Shown here: in pieces, positions 6,743 to 13,682 of the stretch | How positions within the stretch are numbered: the stretch's first letter is position 1 | Layout of the letters: the number at the start of each line of letters is the position of its first letter | Origin: Chryseosolibacter sp964393795 | GTDB lineage: Bacteria > Bacteroidota > Bacteroidia > Cytophagales > Cyclobacteriaceae | DNA length: 16,112 bases | NCBI GenBank assembly: GCA_964393795.1 | Contig: CAYMWA010000080.1 | Span: 1-16,112, forward strand | Direction of reading: 5' to 3' | Program-made: the position numbers and the translations under genes | The notes under the pieces: model-generated | The model's input: only the letters and a program-made list of their open reading frames with translations | Told to the model about the DNA's origin: nothing | The model's database searches: none

Positions 6743-6788
6743 TGGGGGTTTAAAAAAATAAGTATCATTGCCCCAGATAACGACCTGC

Positions 6789-7808
6789 ATGCAGCGAAAT
6801 ACTTTCATCCGCTGGGCATTGCTTCTGCTCGCTTTCGCACTGCTTTTCATCGCGAATCTGTCGCTGGGAAGCGTCCGGATACCGCCTGTTGACATCTTCC
6901 GCACCCTGCTCAGCGGCGAGGGCGCGACCCCGGCATGGACGACAATCGTGTGGGAGTTCCGCCTTCCCCGTGCCCTCACCTGCACCCTTGCCGGCGGCGC
7001 CCTTGCGGTGGCCGGCCTCCAGATGCAGACACTCTTCCGCAATGCGCTCGCCGGGCCCGACGTGCTTGGCCTGAGTTCCGGGGCAAGCCTCGCGGTAGCC
7101 CTGATCTTCATGAACCCCTATGCCACCGGCAGCCTGCTCTCCACCCCGCACCCCCTGCTGGTCTCCATCGCGGCGAGCGCCGGGTCTACCGCCGTACTCC
7201 TGGTCATGCTAGCCGTTGCCCGCCAAATCCGGGATCATGTTTCGCTGCTCATCGTCGGATTGATGACGGGCGCAGCTACCGCCTCCATTGTCAGTGTGCT
7301 GCAGTACCTCAGCCGTGCCGATGAAATCCAGACCTATATAATATGGACATTCGGATCACTCGGGGGACTCAACTGGCTGGAGCTACAGATTCTCGCCTTC
7401 GCACTTCTTTTCGGCGGGGTGCTGGCTTTCTCCCGCATCAAGACACTCAACGCCTGGCTGCTCGGCGATTACTATGCGGAAAGCCTCGGTATTCACGTGC
7501 GAAGCTCGCGTATCATAGTGATCCTTTCGGCTGCTATATTGACCGGCGCCGTCACCGCCTTCTGCGGACCGATCGCCTTCGTGGGTCTCGCCGTGCCGCA
7601 CCTGACGAGGCTCGTCATCAACACCCACAATCACAAGACGCTGATCCCCGCGGTGCTGATAGGCGGCGCGATACTACTGCTGCTTTGCGATATTGTGGCC
7701 CAGCTTCCCGGGAGTGCTTACGTGCTCCCCGTCAATGCACTCACCGCACTCATCGGCGCCCCGGTGGTGGTGTGGGTCATCATCCGAAACAAGAAGCTTA
7801 GGGTATGA
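6789..7808 (+). CDS. FecCD/BtuC-type ABC transporter permease
   Basis: Inner-membrane permease of the type II importer family that carries iron-siderophore, haem or cobalamin across the cytoplasmic membrane. The 339 residues are mostly hydrophobic, consistent with about ten helices. Family motifs: RLPR (58-61), NALAGPDVLGLSSGAS (85-100), GPIAFVGLAVPHLTR (260-274, the ATPase-coupling region) and LPVNALTALIGAP (313-325). The frame opens with TTG at 6768, but the ATG at 6789 directly precedes the typical basic and hydrophobic N-terminus and is preferred. Its end overlaps the ATPase gene by 4 bases. It is divergent from the ribosomal operon; a weak TATCATTG at 6763-6770 could be its own -7 box. 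By eye it is more GC-rich than the ribosomal genes. The substrate cannot be told. Confidence 0.93.
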   Translation: MQRNTFIRWALLLLAFALLFIANLSLGSVRIPPVDIFRTLLSGEGATPAWTTIVWEFRLPRALTCTLAGGALAVAGLQMQTLFRNALAGPDVLGLSSGASLAVALIFMNPYATGSLLSTPHPLLVSIAASAGSTAVLLVMLAVARQIRDHVSLLIVGLMTGAATASIVSVLQYLSRADEIQTYIIWTFGSLGGLNWLELQILAFALLFGGVLAFSRIKTLNAWLLGDYYAESLGIHVRSSRIIVILSAAILTGAVTAFCGPIAFVGLAVPHLTRLVINTHNHKTLIPAVLIGGAILLLLCDIVAQLPGSAYVLPVNALTALIGAPVVVWVIIRNKKLRV

Positions 7809-8788
7809 CGCCAAACAACGACATACGGCTCCAGACGACCGGACTGCGCATCGGCTACCGAAACAAGCACAATGAAAACCTGCTGTTCGACAACCTCCAC
7901 CTCTCGCTTGCGGGCGGCCAAATGGTCTGCTTTATGGGACCAAACGGCGCTGGTAAATCCACATTGCTGCGCACACTCGCAGGCCTTCAAAAGCCGCTGG
8001 CCGGCAAGATCGAACCTACCGCCTCTGATCGGGAAACCGCTGCCCGGCAGATTGCAGTTGTGCTTACTAACCAGGTCCACAACGTAAACCTTACGGTCGA
8101 AGAAGTCGTCACCTTCGGCCGCTATCCCTACCTCGGATGGAACATCCGGCTCACTCCACCCGACCGGGAAATCATCACGGCCGCCATTGCCCAGGTGCGC
8201 CTGGAACCGATCCTCGGGAGAAAAATCCATGAACTGAGCGACGGGCAGATGCAAATGGTCATGATTGCACGCGCGTTGGCACAGGACACGCCGATTATTT
8301 TGCTTGACGAACCGACCGCACACCTCGACCTGAACAACCGTCTTGAAATTATGAACTTGCTGCGCGACCTGTCGCGAAAAACCGGCAAGGCCATTTTGCT
8401 GGCTACACATGAACTTGACCTCGCGCTTCAGACAGCCGACCTTGTCTGGTTGACCGGCAAAGACCATGATATCCTTACGGGATTACCGGAAGACCTGGTG
8501 CTGAACGGTGCGTTCGATGAAATTTTCCGGTTCAAAGGATTTGATCTCAAAACCGGGAAAGTAGAGCAACGGCCTTTCCGAAACATCAGCATCCGTGTCA
8601 CGGGTAGCGGCCCGGCATTTCTGTGGACCCGCAATGCCCTGGAGCGAAGTGGCTACCGTGTGTCTGACACCGAACAGGCGATAGAAGTGGCCGTCACTGA
8701 TGAACAGCCGCCTGCCCGTTGGGTCATAAAAGCCCGGCACGAAGTTCGCACTGCAGATTCCATAGCAGACCTTCTCAAGTTTTTATAG
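7805..8788 (+). CDS. FecE/BtuD-like ABC transporter ATP-binding protein with C-terminal extension
   Basis: Cytoplasmic ATPase that powers the permease encoded just upstream; the ATG overlaps the permease stop (ATGA). Within 327 residues one sees Walker A GPNGAGKST (45-53), Q-loop Gln90, the signature LSDGQ (144-148, Asp replacing the usual Gly of LSGGQ), Walker B IILLDEP (164-170), D-loop AHLD and switch His202. Residues from about 255 to 327 go beyond the usual length of about 255 in this family and contain FRNISIRVTGSGPAFLWTRNALERSGY and WVIKARHEVRTADSIADLLKFL, which looks like a small folded domain rather than disorder. That domain may sense a ligand or regulate activity, but this is inference. 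No binding protein gene accompanies the pair. Confidence 0.95.
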   Translation: MTPNNDIRLQTTGLRIGYRNKHNENLLFDNLHLSLAGGQMVCFMGPNGAGKSTLLRTLAGLQKPLAGKIEPTASDRETAARQIAVVLTNQVHNVNLTVEEVVTFGRYPYLGWNIRLTPPDREIITAAIAQVRLEPILGRKIHELSDGQMQMVMIARALAQDTPIILLDEPTAHLDLNNRLEIMNLLRDLSRKTGKAILLATHELDLALQTADLVWLTGKDHDILTGLPEDLVLNGAFDEIFRFKGFDLKTGKVEQRPFRNISIRVTGSGPAFLWTRNALERSGYRVSDTEQAIEVAVTDEQPPARWVIKARHEVRTADSIADLLKFL

Positions 8789-8853
8789 CTATTATCGCAA
8801 CAAACGATTGCAGAAAACCCCCGTATGGTTTCCGCACTTTTTGACCGATCTGT

Positions 8854-8884
8854 TTTGGCACGGCATTGTTACTTTGTATGTTTA
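8854..8884 (+). promoter_or_regulatory. likely promoter of the phosphorylase-like gene
   Basis: TTTG (8854-8857) is followed by 19 bases and TATGTTTA (8877-8884), which matches the Bacteroidota -7 consensus except for the final base. An overlapping alternative -7 box, TTACTTTG (8869-8876), has no -33 partner at the right distance. Either would place the transcript start between about 8882 and 8892, which argues against the earlier in-frame starts at 8866 and 8878. Confidence 0.5.
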
Positions 8885-8898
8885 ATATAGACACGATA

Positions 8899-10617
8899 AT
8901 GAACACCCAATCCATGTTTAACATATCAGAATTATTTCCCTACCCCTTTAATCCCGAATATTCAAAGCCCGTCGCCTACTTCTCCATGGAGTTTGCCGTA
9001 GATCAACCACTGAAGACCTACAGCGGTGGGCTTGGTTTCCTGGCGGGATCGCATCTGCGCAGTGCTTACGAACTACGTCAGAATATGGTCGGGATCGGTA
9101 TACTCTGGAAGAAAGGCTACTATGACCAGGAGCGCAACCAGGACCAGACATTGAGAGTGAGTTTCCGCGACAAGGAATATCATTTCCTTACCGACACGAA
9201 CATCATGTTTCCCATCACCATCCATGGTGCACGTGTACAGGTAAAGGCATATCTCCTGAAGCCCGAGGTGTTCAACACCGTTCCGCTCTTCCTGCTCACG
9301 ACTGATATTCCTGAAAACGACTACCTCGCACAAACGATCAGTCACCGGTTATACGATCCCAACGAGACCACCCGCATTGCACAATCCATCTTGCTCGGCG
9401 TGGGCGGTGCGAAATTGCTGGACGTGTTGCAACGCGAGACAGCGATTTACCACATGAATGAAGGGCACGCACTTCCATTGTGCTTCTATCTCCTCGACAA
9501 ATACAAAGACATCGAGGAAGTGAAGAAGCGCGTTGTGTTCACCACGCACACACCGGAAAAGGCGGGTAACGAAGAGCACAGTATGCCACTGCTCAACAAC
9601 ATGAGTTTCTTCAACGGCCTTACGACACGGGAAGTAGAAGAATATGTGGCCCCCGAAAACGGTATCCTGAACTATACGCTCACGGCACTGCGGATGGCCA
9701 AGATCGCGAACGGTGTATCGCAGTTGCACGGTGAAGTCTCACGGAAAATGTGGGAGGGATACGATGACATTTGCGAGATTACTGCGATCACGAATGCACA
9801 GAACAGAACCTATTGGCGCGATGCGGAACTCGATGCCGCGTTGGACCGTAACGACGATAACGCGTTGGTAACCCGGAAGCAAGCCTTGAAAACGAAGCTC
9901 TTCAGGATCGTCGCTAACCAGACAGGTAAACTGTTCCGTCCCGATGTGCTCACAGTTGTCTGGGCGCGAAGGTTCGCCGGCTACAAGCGCGCCAACCTGC
10001 TGCTCTCCGACTTCAACCGGTTTCTGAAAATCGTCACGAACAAGAAATATCCGATACAAATCATCTGGGCCGGCAAGCCTTATCCTGAAGACTTCGGCGC
10101 GATCAATATCTTTAACGAGATCTTCTGGAAGACGAAAGACCTCCCTAACTGTACGGTGCTTACCGGATATGAACTCTGGCTCTCCGCGCACCTCAAAAAG
10201 GGATCCGACGTGTGGCTCAACAACCCCCGGTTGTATCGCGAAGCGTCGGGAACTTCCGGAATGACTGCCGCTATGAATGCGTCGATCAACTTGTCAATTC
10301 CCGATGGATGGGTACCTGAGTTTGCACGCGATAAGGAAAATGCCTTCATCATTCCAACAGCCCCCGACAACCTGCCGGTAGACGAAAAGGACAAGATCGA
10401 AGCGCACAACCTGCTCGATCTGCTCGAACACGAAATTATTCCGACTTATTACGAGAAGCCGGAAGAATGGATCAATATGGTGAAATCGAGTATGCGTGAC
10501 GTGGTGCCTTTCTTCGATTCCGGACGGATGGCGGATGAGTACTATAAGAAACTGTATCACTACGATGCGTCGGCCCGAAACACCGGCACGCGCGACAGCG
10601 ACCAGTTTGCTGCGTGA
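8899..10617 (+). CDS. alpha-glucan phosphorylase-family protein lacking the PLP lysine
   Basis: Protein of the short glycogen/alpha-glucan phosphorylase family (GT35, GT-B fold), whose active members release glucose-1-phosphate from storage glucans with pyridoxal phosphate (PLP). The 572 residues show VAYFSMEFAVDQPLKTYSGGLGFLAG near the N-terminus, YHMNEGHA, THTPEKAG, WARRFAGYKRANLL (355-368) and DVWLNNPRLYREASGTSGM. Arg358 and Lys363 have the same spacing as the phosphate-binding Arg and Lys of rabbit phosphorylase. In active phosphorylases EASGTxxM is followed by the lysine that binds PLP; here the codon at 10264-10266 is ACT, Thr456. Phosphorolysis is therefore doubtful and the true reaction unknown. 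The start at 8899 is chosen from the promoter; 8914 is an alternative. A hairpin follows the gene, so it is probably monocistronic. Confidence 0.85.
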   Translation: MNTQSMFNISELFPYPFNPEYSKPVAYFSMEFAVDQPLKTYSGGLGFLAGSHLRSAYELRQNMVGIGILWKKGYYDQERNQDQTLRVSFRDKEYHFLTDTNIMFPITIHGARVQVKAYLLKPEVFNTVPLFLLTTDIPENDYLAQTISHRLYDPNETTRIAQSILLGVGGAKLLDVLQRETAIYHMNEGHALPLCFYLLDKYKDIEEVKKRVVFTTHTPEKAGNEEHSMPLLNNMSFFNGLTTREVEEYVAPENGILNYTLTALRMAKIANGVSQLHGEVSRKMWEGYDDICEITAITNAQNRTYWRDAELDAALDRNDDNALVTRKQALKTKLFRIVANQTGKLFRPDVLTVVWARRFAGYKRANLLLSDFNRFLKIVTNKKYPIQIIWAGKPYPEDFGAINIFNEIFWKTKDLPNCTVLTGYELWLSAHLKKGSDVWLNNPRLYREASGTSGMTAAMNASINLSIPDGWVPEFARDKENAFIIPTAPDNLPVDEKDKIEAHNLLDLLEHEIIPTYYEKPEEWINMVKSSMRDVVPFFDSGRMADEYYKKLYHYDASARNTGTRDSDQFAA

Positions 10618-10642
10618 ATGCAACCGGCGACATGAAGCAGAA

Positions 10643-10672
10643 ACAAGAGGGCGAAGCGATTCGCCCTCTTGT
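10643..10672 (+). terminator. strong hairpin after the phosphorylase-like gene
   Basis: The arms ACAAGAGGGCGAA and TTCGCCCTCTTGT are perfectly complementary over 13 base pairs and enclose the tetraloop GCGA. The hairpin starts 26 bases after the stop codon. Only a weak T stretch (GGTTTAAA) follows, so it is a probable but not a classical intrinsic terminator. It separates the phosphorylase-like gene from the oxidoreductase operon. Confidence 0.75.
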
Positions 10673-10685
10673 GGTTTAAATGGTT

Positions 10686-10716
10686 GTTGGCCGGGAGTGT
10701 TTTCTTTCTAACTTGG
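10686..10716 (+). promoter_or_regulatory. probable promoter of the redox-glycosyltransferase operon
   Basis: GTTG (10686-10689) is followed by 19 bases and TAACTTGG (10709-10716), one mismatch from the Bacteroidota consensus in each box. It lies just past the hairpin terminator and about 20-25 bases of leader would precede the ATG at 10744. A purine-rich AAAGGAAA precedes that ATG. Confidence 0.55.
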
Positions 10717-10743
10717 ATGCGAAAGTGAAAGGAAACGACCAGC

Positions 10744-12060
10744 ATGGATCACGTTGTCATCATCGGAAACGGCGTTTCGGGCATTACCGCGGCCAGACAC
10801 ATCAGAAAGCGCAGCAACAGCGCGATTACGGTCATCTCCGCGGAGACGCCCTACTTCTTTTCGCGTACGGCCCTCATGTATGTATACATGGGTCACATGA
10901 AATTCGAACACATCAAGCCGTATGAGGACTGGTTCTGGAAAAAGAACGATATATCACTCGTCCACGACCGTGTAGCCAACATTGACATCACAAGGAAGTT
11001 GTTGCACCTGGAAGCGGGAACGGAAATCACGTACGACAAACTCATCATCGCATCGGGCTCCGTGTCCAACGCCCTTGGCGTGCCAGGCGAAAATCTTCAG
11101 GGTGTGCAATGCCTTTACAGCTACCAGGATCTGCAAAGGATGGAAGACGCCACGCGCAACATCACGCATGCCGTGGTTGTAGGCGGCGGACTAATCGGTG
11201 TCGAACTTGCCGAGATGCTCCACAGCCGAAATATCCACACAACCCTTCTCGTTCGCGAGGCCGCCTTCTGGAACAACGTACTCCCCATCCAGGAAGCGCA
11301 AATGATCAGCCGGCACATCGCCGGACACGGCGTAACACTGAAGCATAACACAACGGTAACCGCTATACGCGCGGGAAACAGCGGCAAGGTGGCCGGCGTC
11401 CGCATAAGTGACGGGGAAGACATTCCTTGCGACTTCGTCGGCATTGCGGTAGGGGTACAACCCAACGTGGCGTGGCTGGGCCATTCCGGCATCGCCACTA
11501 ACCGCGGCGTGCTCGTCAATGCGTACCTCGAAACGAACGTGCCCGACGTTTACGCCATTGGTGATTGTGTCGAGCGGACATTGGCGCTCGAAGGACGAAA
11601 AAATATCGAGCAGGTTTGGTACACCGCGCGGATGATGGGCGAAGTCGTGGCCCAAACGGTATGCGGCGAAAGAACGCCGTATGAACCCGGGCCATGGTTT
11701 AATTCGGCGAAGTTTTTCGACATCGAATTTCAAAGCTATGGCAACGTCGCCGCTTCGCTTGCTGACCATCAAGACGAACTGTACTGGGAACATCCGTCGG
11801 GGCGTAAGGCAGTACACATGGTGTGGGAGAAAGACACGCGATGCTTTTCAGGGATCAACACCTTCGGCATCAGAATGCGACACGAATCCTTCGACCGCTG
11901 GCTCCGGGCAAAAGAAACCATCGACCATGTGATGGAGCACCTGTCCGAGGCGAACTTCGATCCCGAGTTTACCCCAAGGCATGAGAAGGAGATTCAACAA
12001 GAGAAAATAATTGGCAATTGGCAAGGGACAATTGGCAAAGGACCCAATCGAAATACATGA
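10744..12060 (+). CDS. FAD/NAD(P)-dependent oxidoreductase
   Basis: Cytoplasmic flavoprotein of the two-dinucleotide-binding-domain family that includes rubredoxin, ferredoxin and nitrite-reductase NADH domains. It likely moves electrons from NAD(P)H to an iron-sulfur partner. In 438 residues one sees the FAD-binding GNGVSG (8-13), IIASGS (101-106), the NAD(P)-binding GGGLIGVELAEML (147-159) and the FAD-binding VYAIGDC (269-275). No redox CxxC disulfide or own iron-sulfur cluster is evident, so an outside acceptor is expected. The next gene, a membrane polyferredoxin, overlaps it by 4 bases and is the obvious partner. The last 15 or so codons run through a 7-bp tandem repeat, giving an odd tail (IIGNWQGTIGKGPNRNT). 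The electron donor and acceptor are inferred. Confidence 0.9.
   Translation: MDHVVIIGNGVSGITAARHIRKRSNSAITVISAETPYFFSRTALMYVYMGHMKFEHIKPYEDWFWKKNDISLVHDRVANIDITRKLLHLEAGTEITYDKLIIASGSVSNALGVPGENLQGVQCLYSYQDLQRMEDATRNITHAVVVGGGLIGVELAEMLHSRNIHTTLLVREAAFWNNVLPIQEAQMISRHIAGHGVTLKHNTTVTAIRAGNSGKVAGVRISDGEDIPCDFVGIAVGVQPNVAWLGHSGIATNRGVLVNAYLETNVPDVYAIGDCVERTLALEGRKNIEQVWYTARMMGEVVAQTVCGERTPYEPGPWFNSAKFFDIEFQSYGNVAASLADHQDELYWEHPSGRKAVHMVWEKDTRCFSGINTFGIRMRHESFDRWLRAKETIDHVMEHLSEANFDPEFTPRHEKEIQQEKIIGNWQGTIGKGPNRNT
12010..12044. repeat. degenerate 7-bp tandem repeat at the end of the oxidoreductase gene
   Basis: The units in exact 7-base register are ATTGGCA, ATTGGCA, AGGGACA, ATTGGCA and AAGGACC. 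Three are identical. The repeat lies inside the last codons of the oxidoreductase frame and ends 12 bases before the start of the polyferredoxin gene. Such short tandem repeats are normally intergenic, so the gene end seems to have run into one. Confidence 0.75.
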
Positions 12061-13592
12061 ACACAATAAAAATCTCCGGGCTGATCATCTTTATCGCCGG
12101 CTTCTTTCTTTTTAATGCAACGGCATTCTGGGCCAGCTACCGGCTGTCGCCGGATGCCGTGATCGAACATGTGAGCGATGAAGGTCGGCGGGATATTTTT
12201 CTTGATCATGCCGGCAACATCATTGGGAAGACCTTTACATCAAGCTTTGCCTTCGTATCGGCGCTGGACGACACCTTCGAGGAAGCCAACAAGGGAGAAA
12301 TGATATTCGACCGCTATGCCATCCGCGACCTCAAATACACACTGACAAAAGCTTCGGCGCAGGGTCCGGTAAAACGCAGGCCTGCATTGTTCCTGTTTCT
12401 CACGTTCGGTCTTTGTATCGTCGGGGCCATGACCTACATCCTGCCGAAGGCCAAAGATCAACCCGGCATCAAGAACAATGGTGTGTTCTTCAATCCGATG
12501 AAGAACACGGGATGGCTCGGCATCCTCACCGGCACGTGGCTGATTGCTTTTTACCTTCTTCTTTACTTCGTACCGGAACACATGACCAACTGGGTGCTCA
12601 TGGTAGATCCGGTGAGCCGCATCATCAGCGGCAACGACGCCGGACGATTTTTTCTATACGGATTCATCTACACACTCTGCATCCTCGTGATGGGTGTCCG
12701 TTTTATTCTTCATTACCGCCATTCGAAATATCACATGCTCCGGACTATCTCGGTCATGTTTTTCCAGCTGGCGTTTGCCTTCCTTATCCCCGAGTTGCTC
12801 ATCAGGTTGAACAGCCCTTACTATGACTTCAAGAACATTTGGCCCCTGGATTATACCTTTTTCTTCGACTACCGGTTGTCGGGTATGATTGAAAGCGGAA
12901 CCATAGGAATCTTTATGCTGGTGTGGGGGATTGCGCTCATCGTGATCGCAGTTCCGGTTCTGGTCTATTTCTTTGGCAAGCGATGGTACTGCTCCTGGGT
13001 ATGTGGATGCGGTGGCCTCGCCGAAACACTTGGTGATCCTTACCGCCAGCTTTCGCAGAAATCGCTAAAAGCCTGGAAGATTGAACGGTGGATGGTGCAC
13101 GGCGTGCTCGTCTTTGCTGTCGTGATGACCGCCGGCGTTCTGTACACCTGGTTTACAAACACATCCCGCATTCTCTTCATTGACACCTACACCATGCGCG
13201 AAATTTATGGCGTCTACATCGGCGCCGTCTTTGCCGGCGTTGTAGGAACAGGCTTCTATCCGTTTATGGGCAATCGCGTCTGGTGCCGGTACGGTTGTCC
13301 TCTTGCTGCCTATCTCGGAATTGTGCAGCGCTTCAAATCGCGCTTTCGTATTACAACCAACGGAGGCCAGTGCATTTCATGCGGAAACTGTTCCACCTAC
13401 TGTGAGATGGGCATCGACGTGCGGTGGTACGCTCAGCGCGGACAAAATGTGATCCGCTCCTCATGCGTGGGATGCGGAATCTGTTCATCCGTTTGTCCCC
13501 GCGGTGTACTCAATCTCGAAGTGAAAGATGAAAAAGGCAGATTTGGAAAACCGGTTCTGATCGGCAACAACCATATTAAGATCCATCAATAA
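12057..13592 (+). CDS. membrane polyferredoxin of the NapH/NosR type (4Fe-4S)
   Basis: Integral membrane iron-sulfur protein likely to pass electrons between the cytoplasmic flavoprotein and a membrane or periplasmic acceptor. The 511 residues have about eight hydrophobic segments (near 5-25, 110-129, 152-172, 197-218, 230-249, 282-306, 348-366 and 385-402). A NapH/NosR-like pair of cysteine motifs follows: CSWVCGC (312-318) and CRYGCP (410-415). Two 4Fe-4S clusters are predicted from Cys439/442/445/449 and Cys470/473/476/480, the second followed by Pro. A non-membrane region at about 30-105 lies between the first two segments. An earlier in-frame TTG at 12018 exists, but ATG 12057 overlaps the oxidoreductase stop (ATGA) and gives a normal start. 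No nap, nos or nir gene is nearby, so the acceptor is unknown. Confidence 0.9.
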   Translation: MNTIKISGLIIFIAGFFLFNATAFWASYRLSPDAVIEHVSDEGRRDIFLDHAGNIIGKTFTSSFAFVSALDDTFEEANKGEMIFDRYAIRDLKYTLTKASAQGPVKRRPALFLFLTFGLCIVGAMTYILPKAKDQPGIKNNGVFFNPMKNTGWLGILTGTWLIAFYLLLYFVPEHMTNWVLMVDPVSRIISGNDAGRFFLYGFIYTLCILVMGVRFILHYRHSKYHMLRTISVMFFQLAFAFLIPELLIRLNSPYYDFKNIWPLDYTFFFDYRLSGMIESGTIGIFMLVWGIALIVIAVPVLVYFFGKRWYCSWVCGCGGLAETLGDPYRQLSQKSLKAWKIERWMVHGVLVFAVVMTAGVLYTWFTNTSRILFIDTYTMREIYGVYIGAVFAGVVGTGFYPFMGNRVWCRYGCPLAAYLGIVQRFKSRFRITTNGGQCISCGNCSTYCEMGIDVRWYAQRGQNVIRSSCVGCGICSSVCPRGVLNLEVKDEKGRFGKPVLIGNNHIKIHQ

Positions 13593-13609
13593 CGTCGAAT
13601 CGTGCCATC

Positions 13610-13645
13610 CTCGCCGAACCCTTCGACAAGCTCAGGGACGGCGAG
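13610..13645. repeat. REP-like hairpin element, copy 1
   Basis: The outer arms CTCGCCG (13610-13616) and CGGCGAG (13639-13645) and the inner arms CCCT (13619-13622) and AGGG (13634-13637) form a stem closed by an 11-base loop. The centre CCCTTCGACAAGCTCAGGG is a sequence met repeatedly as an interspersed palindromic element in many bacterial genomes. It fills most of the spacer between the polyferredoxin and the GT2 gene. It could end or stabilise the upstream mRNA. Confidence 0.7.
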
Positions 13646-13654
13646 CGGGCACCA

Positions 13655-13682
13655 ACTTGAAACCTGTAACTTGCGACATGCA
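13655..13682. repeat. degenerate 7-bp tandem repeat before the GT2 gene
   Basis: Four units in exact 7-base register: ACTTGAA, ACCTGTA, ACTTGCG and ACATGCA, with consensus ACYTGNA. The fourth unit contains the ATG at 13678 that is the first ATG of the GT2 frame. This is the second 7-bp tandem repeat in the same operon, with a different unit from the one at 12010-12044. Confidence 0.65.

Noticed and set aside
6768..6788. TTG start giving seven extra residues on the permease
   Set aside because: The ATG at 6789 directly precedes the normal membrane-targeting N-terminus, and 6763-6770 may be a promoter box.
6743..6788. Possible Fur box or cobalamin riboswitch before the permease
   Set aside because: Only short partial Fur-like letters are seen, and the space is far too short for a cobalamin riboswitch.
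7718..8467. Long antisense open frame of 249 codons over the permease and ATPase genes
   Set aside because: It lies opposite genes with all family motifs and has no recognisable domain; GC-rich coding DNA often leaves such open antisense frames.
8866..8898. Earlier in-frame starts (TTG 8866, ATG 8878) of the phosphorylase-like gene
   Set aside because: They overlap the best promoter match and would lie upstream of the predicted transcript start.
12018..12056. TTG start giving thirteen extra residues on the polyferredoxin
   Set aside because: These codons lie in the 7-bp repeat; ATG 12057 couples to the upstream stop and is followed by a proper membrane helix.
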